A stretch of DNA of 5,579 nt from Thermoleophilia bacterium (GTDB lineage: Bacteria; Actinomycetota; Thermoleophilia; Gaiellales; Gaiellaceae). The position numbers were made by a program, and so were the translations under genes. The notes under the pieces are model-generated. The model was not told where the DNA came from. It did not search any database and saw nothing but the letters and a program-made list of their open reading frames with translations. Where the stretch lies: positions 1-5,579 of the forward strand of contig JAICZB010000175.1 in the NCBI GenBank assembly GCA_025933895.1, in the 5' to 3' direction. This document shows, one piece after another, positions 4,573 through 5,579 of this stretch (within the stretch, counting starts at the first letter, position 1; every line of letters starts with the position of its first letter).

Positions 4573-5515
4573 GCGCGAGGGCGTCTTCGATCGCACGCAT
4601 CGTCTCGTCGTCGAGACGGACCTCCGACGCCGCGGCGTTGTCGCGCACCTGCTCTGGACGGGACGCGCCGACGATCGGGCTCGCGACGTTCGGCTCTTGG
4701 AGCAGCCAGGCGAGCGCCAGCTGCGCCATCGTGATCCCGAGGCCCCCGGCTATCGGCCCCAGCCGTTCCACGCGCTCGAGCACGTCGTCGCCGAGGTACT
4801 GGGACATGAAGCCGTCGCCTCGCGCCGCGGCCCGCGTCTCGTCGGCGAAGGACTCTCCCGGCCGGTACTTCCCGGTCAGCACCCCCTGCGCGAGCGGTGA
4901 CCACGGGATCTGCGAGATCCCGTTCTCGCGCGAGGCAGGGATCACGTCCTGCTCGGCGTCGCGGCGCAGAAGCGAGTACTGGAGCTGTGAGGAGACGATC
5001 TTCGCGAAGCCGTGCTCGCGCGCGAGCTCTACCGCGCGGCGGATCTGCTCGCCGTTCCAGTTCGAGACGCCGACGAACCGGACCTTGCCCGCGTCCACGA
5101 CCTCGGTCAGCGCGCCGAGCGTCTCCTCGAGCGGGACGTCCTGGTCGTAGCGGTGGCACTGGTAGAGGTCGACGTGGTCGAGTTGCAGCCGCGCGAGCGA
5201 GGCGTCGATCTGCTTCAGGATCTGCCCGCGCGAGAGGCCGCGGTCGCCGTTGGGCATCTCCCCGCAAACCTTGGTCGCCACGATGTAGGAGTCGCGCGGC
5301 CGGTCCGCCAGCGCGCGACCGAGTGCCTCCTCGGCCCGGCCGGCCGGCACGCCGTAGTTGTTGGAGGTGTCGAAGAAGTTGATCCCCGCGTCGAAGGCGG
5401 CCTCGACGAGCGTCGCCGCGACGTCGTCACCGACTGACTCGCCGAAGGTCGTCCACGTGCCGAGGCAGATCTCCGAGACGCGGAGATCGCTGTCGCCCAG
5501 CTGCCGGTATCTCAA
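4565..5515 (-). CDS. Aldo/keto reductase (Kv-beta-like group)
   Basis: 316 residues; a cytoplasmic NADPH-dependent oxidoreductase with a (beta/alpha)8 barrel that reduces aldehydes or ketones. The catalytic tetrad is intact: D49 (INFFDTSNNYG), Y54, K82 (VATKVCGE), H121 (LYQCHRYD). Cofactor-binding stretches typical of the family are GVSNWN (149-154), IPWSPLAQGVLTGKY (203-217) and SPIVGASRPEQVRDN (279-293). The sequence starts MRYRQLGDSDLRVSEICLGT, the usual N-terminus, which fixes the start at TTG (5513-5515) despite a weak upstream GA-rich site. That TTG overlaps the TGA of the upstream gene, so translation is probably coupled. SPLAQGVLTGKY resembles the Kv-beta/YghZ-like branch, but the substrate cannot be told. 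The 3' end overlaps the convergent hypothetical gene by 8 bp. Length is normal for the family. Confidence 0.95.
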   Translation of the reverse strand: MRYRQLGDSDLRVSEICLGTWTTFGESVGDDVAATLVEAAFDAGINFFDTSNNYGVPAGRAEEALGRALADRPRDSYIVATKVCGEMPNGDRGLSRGQILKQIDASLARLQLDHVDLYQCHRYDQDVPLEETLGALTEVVDAGKVRFVGVSNWNGEQIRRAVELAREHGFAKIVSSQLQYSLLRRDAEQDVIPASRENGISQIPWSPLAQGVLTGKYRPGESFADETRAAARGDGFMSQYLGDDVLERVERLGPIAGGLGITMAQLALAWLLQEPNVASPIVGASRPEQVRDNAAASEVRLDDETMRAIEDALAPM

Positions 5516-5579
5516 GGTGCCGGATGCTCTTCGGTGTCGATCTGGGCGCGCTGGAGCCGGCCGGAGTAGTCGACGTAGA
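5512..5579 (-). CDS. C-terminal end of an upstream gene, cut by the window edge
   Basis: The frame ending at TGA (5512-5514) encodes the last 22 residues visible, YVDYSGRLQRAQIDTEEHPAP with a partial codon before it. It stays open to the edge with G/C-rich third positions. Its stop shares two bases with the TTG start of the aldo/keto reductase, a TTGA junction typical of operons. The family cannot be recognised from so short a piece. Confidence 0.55.
   Translation of the reverse strand, partial: YVDYSGRLQRAQIDTEEHPAP

Noticed and set aside
4174..4596. 140-residue minus-strand ORF over the hypothetical gene
   Set aside because: Codon-aligned antisense of the plus-strand frame, which carries the G/C third-position bias; its Val/Glu/Leu/Arg-rich composition is typical of a shadow.
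4392..5267. 291-residue minus-strand ORF
   Set aside because: Out-of-frame shadow of the aldo/keto reductase, dominated by Arg, Ala and Pro.
1..5579. CRISPR array, insertion sequence, integrase, toxin-antitoxin pair or defence genes
   Set aside because: Looked for spaced repeats, terminal inverted repeats, and transposase, recombinase or nuclease motifs apart from RNase H; none were found.

Overview
The window is high-GC DNA with strongly G/C-biased third codon positions, frequent GTG and TTG starts, and small secreted proteins with a short coiled coil behind the signal peptide. This fits an actinobacterium. The Thermoleophilia (Solirubrobacterales/Gaiellales-like) are my best guess, but that rests on recall of protein style and not on a search.

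Left part (1-3335) looks accessory. A minus-strand gene (150-1718) encodes a 522-residue regulator: a helical-repeat N-terminal region, a LuxR-type helix-turn-helix (HTH), and an apparent second HTH at the extreme C terminus. It is divergent from two plus-strand genes for small exported proteins, one cysteine-rich (1928-2332) and one with a coiled coil (2538-2999). Each has a strong Shine-Dalgarno and is followed by a GC-rich hairpin whose arms contain GGAGGGC/GCCCTCC. Region 3042-3335 has no confident gene. It holds a short, codon-biased minus-strand ORF that may be a gene remnant, and a nested inverted repeat at 3258-3303.

Middle: a minus-strand tRNA-Gly(GCC) at 3367-3440, with its own intrinsic terminator and a probable -10 box.

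Right part (3460-5579) looks like core metabolism and maintenance, and is tightly packed. On the minus strand, a stand-alone NIF3/YqfO CutA-like domain protein overlaps a type 1 RNase H gene by a GTGA junction. A plus-strand 125-residue hypothetical gene starts 17 bp from the NIF3-like gene, and its 3' end overlaps an aldo/keto reductase by 8 bp. The reductase starts with TTG inside the stop codon of another minus-strand gene cut by the window edge.

I see no clear novel defence, mobile or biosynthetic system. The points most worth following up are the double-HTH regulator beside two exported proteins of unknown function, and the unexplained dyad and codon-biased remnant on the 3' side of the tRNA gene, where integrating elements usually insert.
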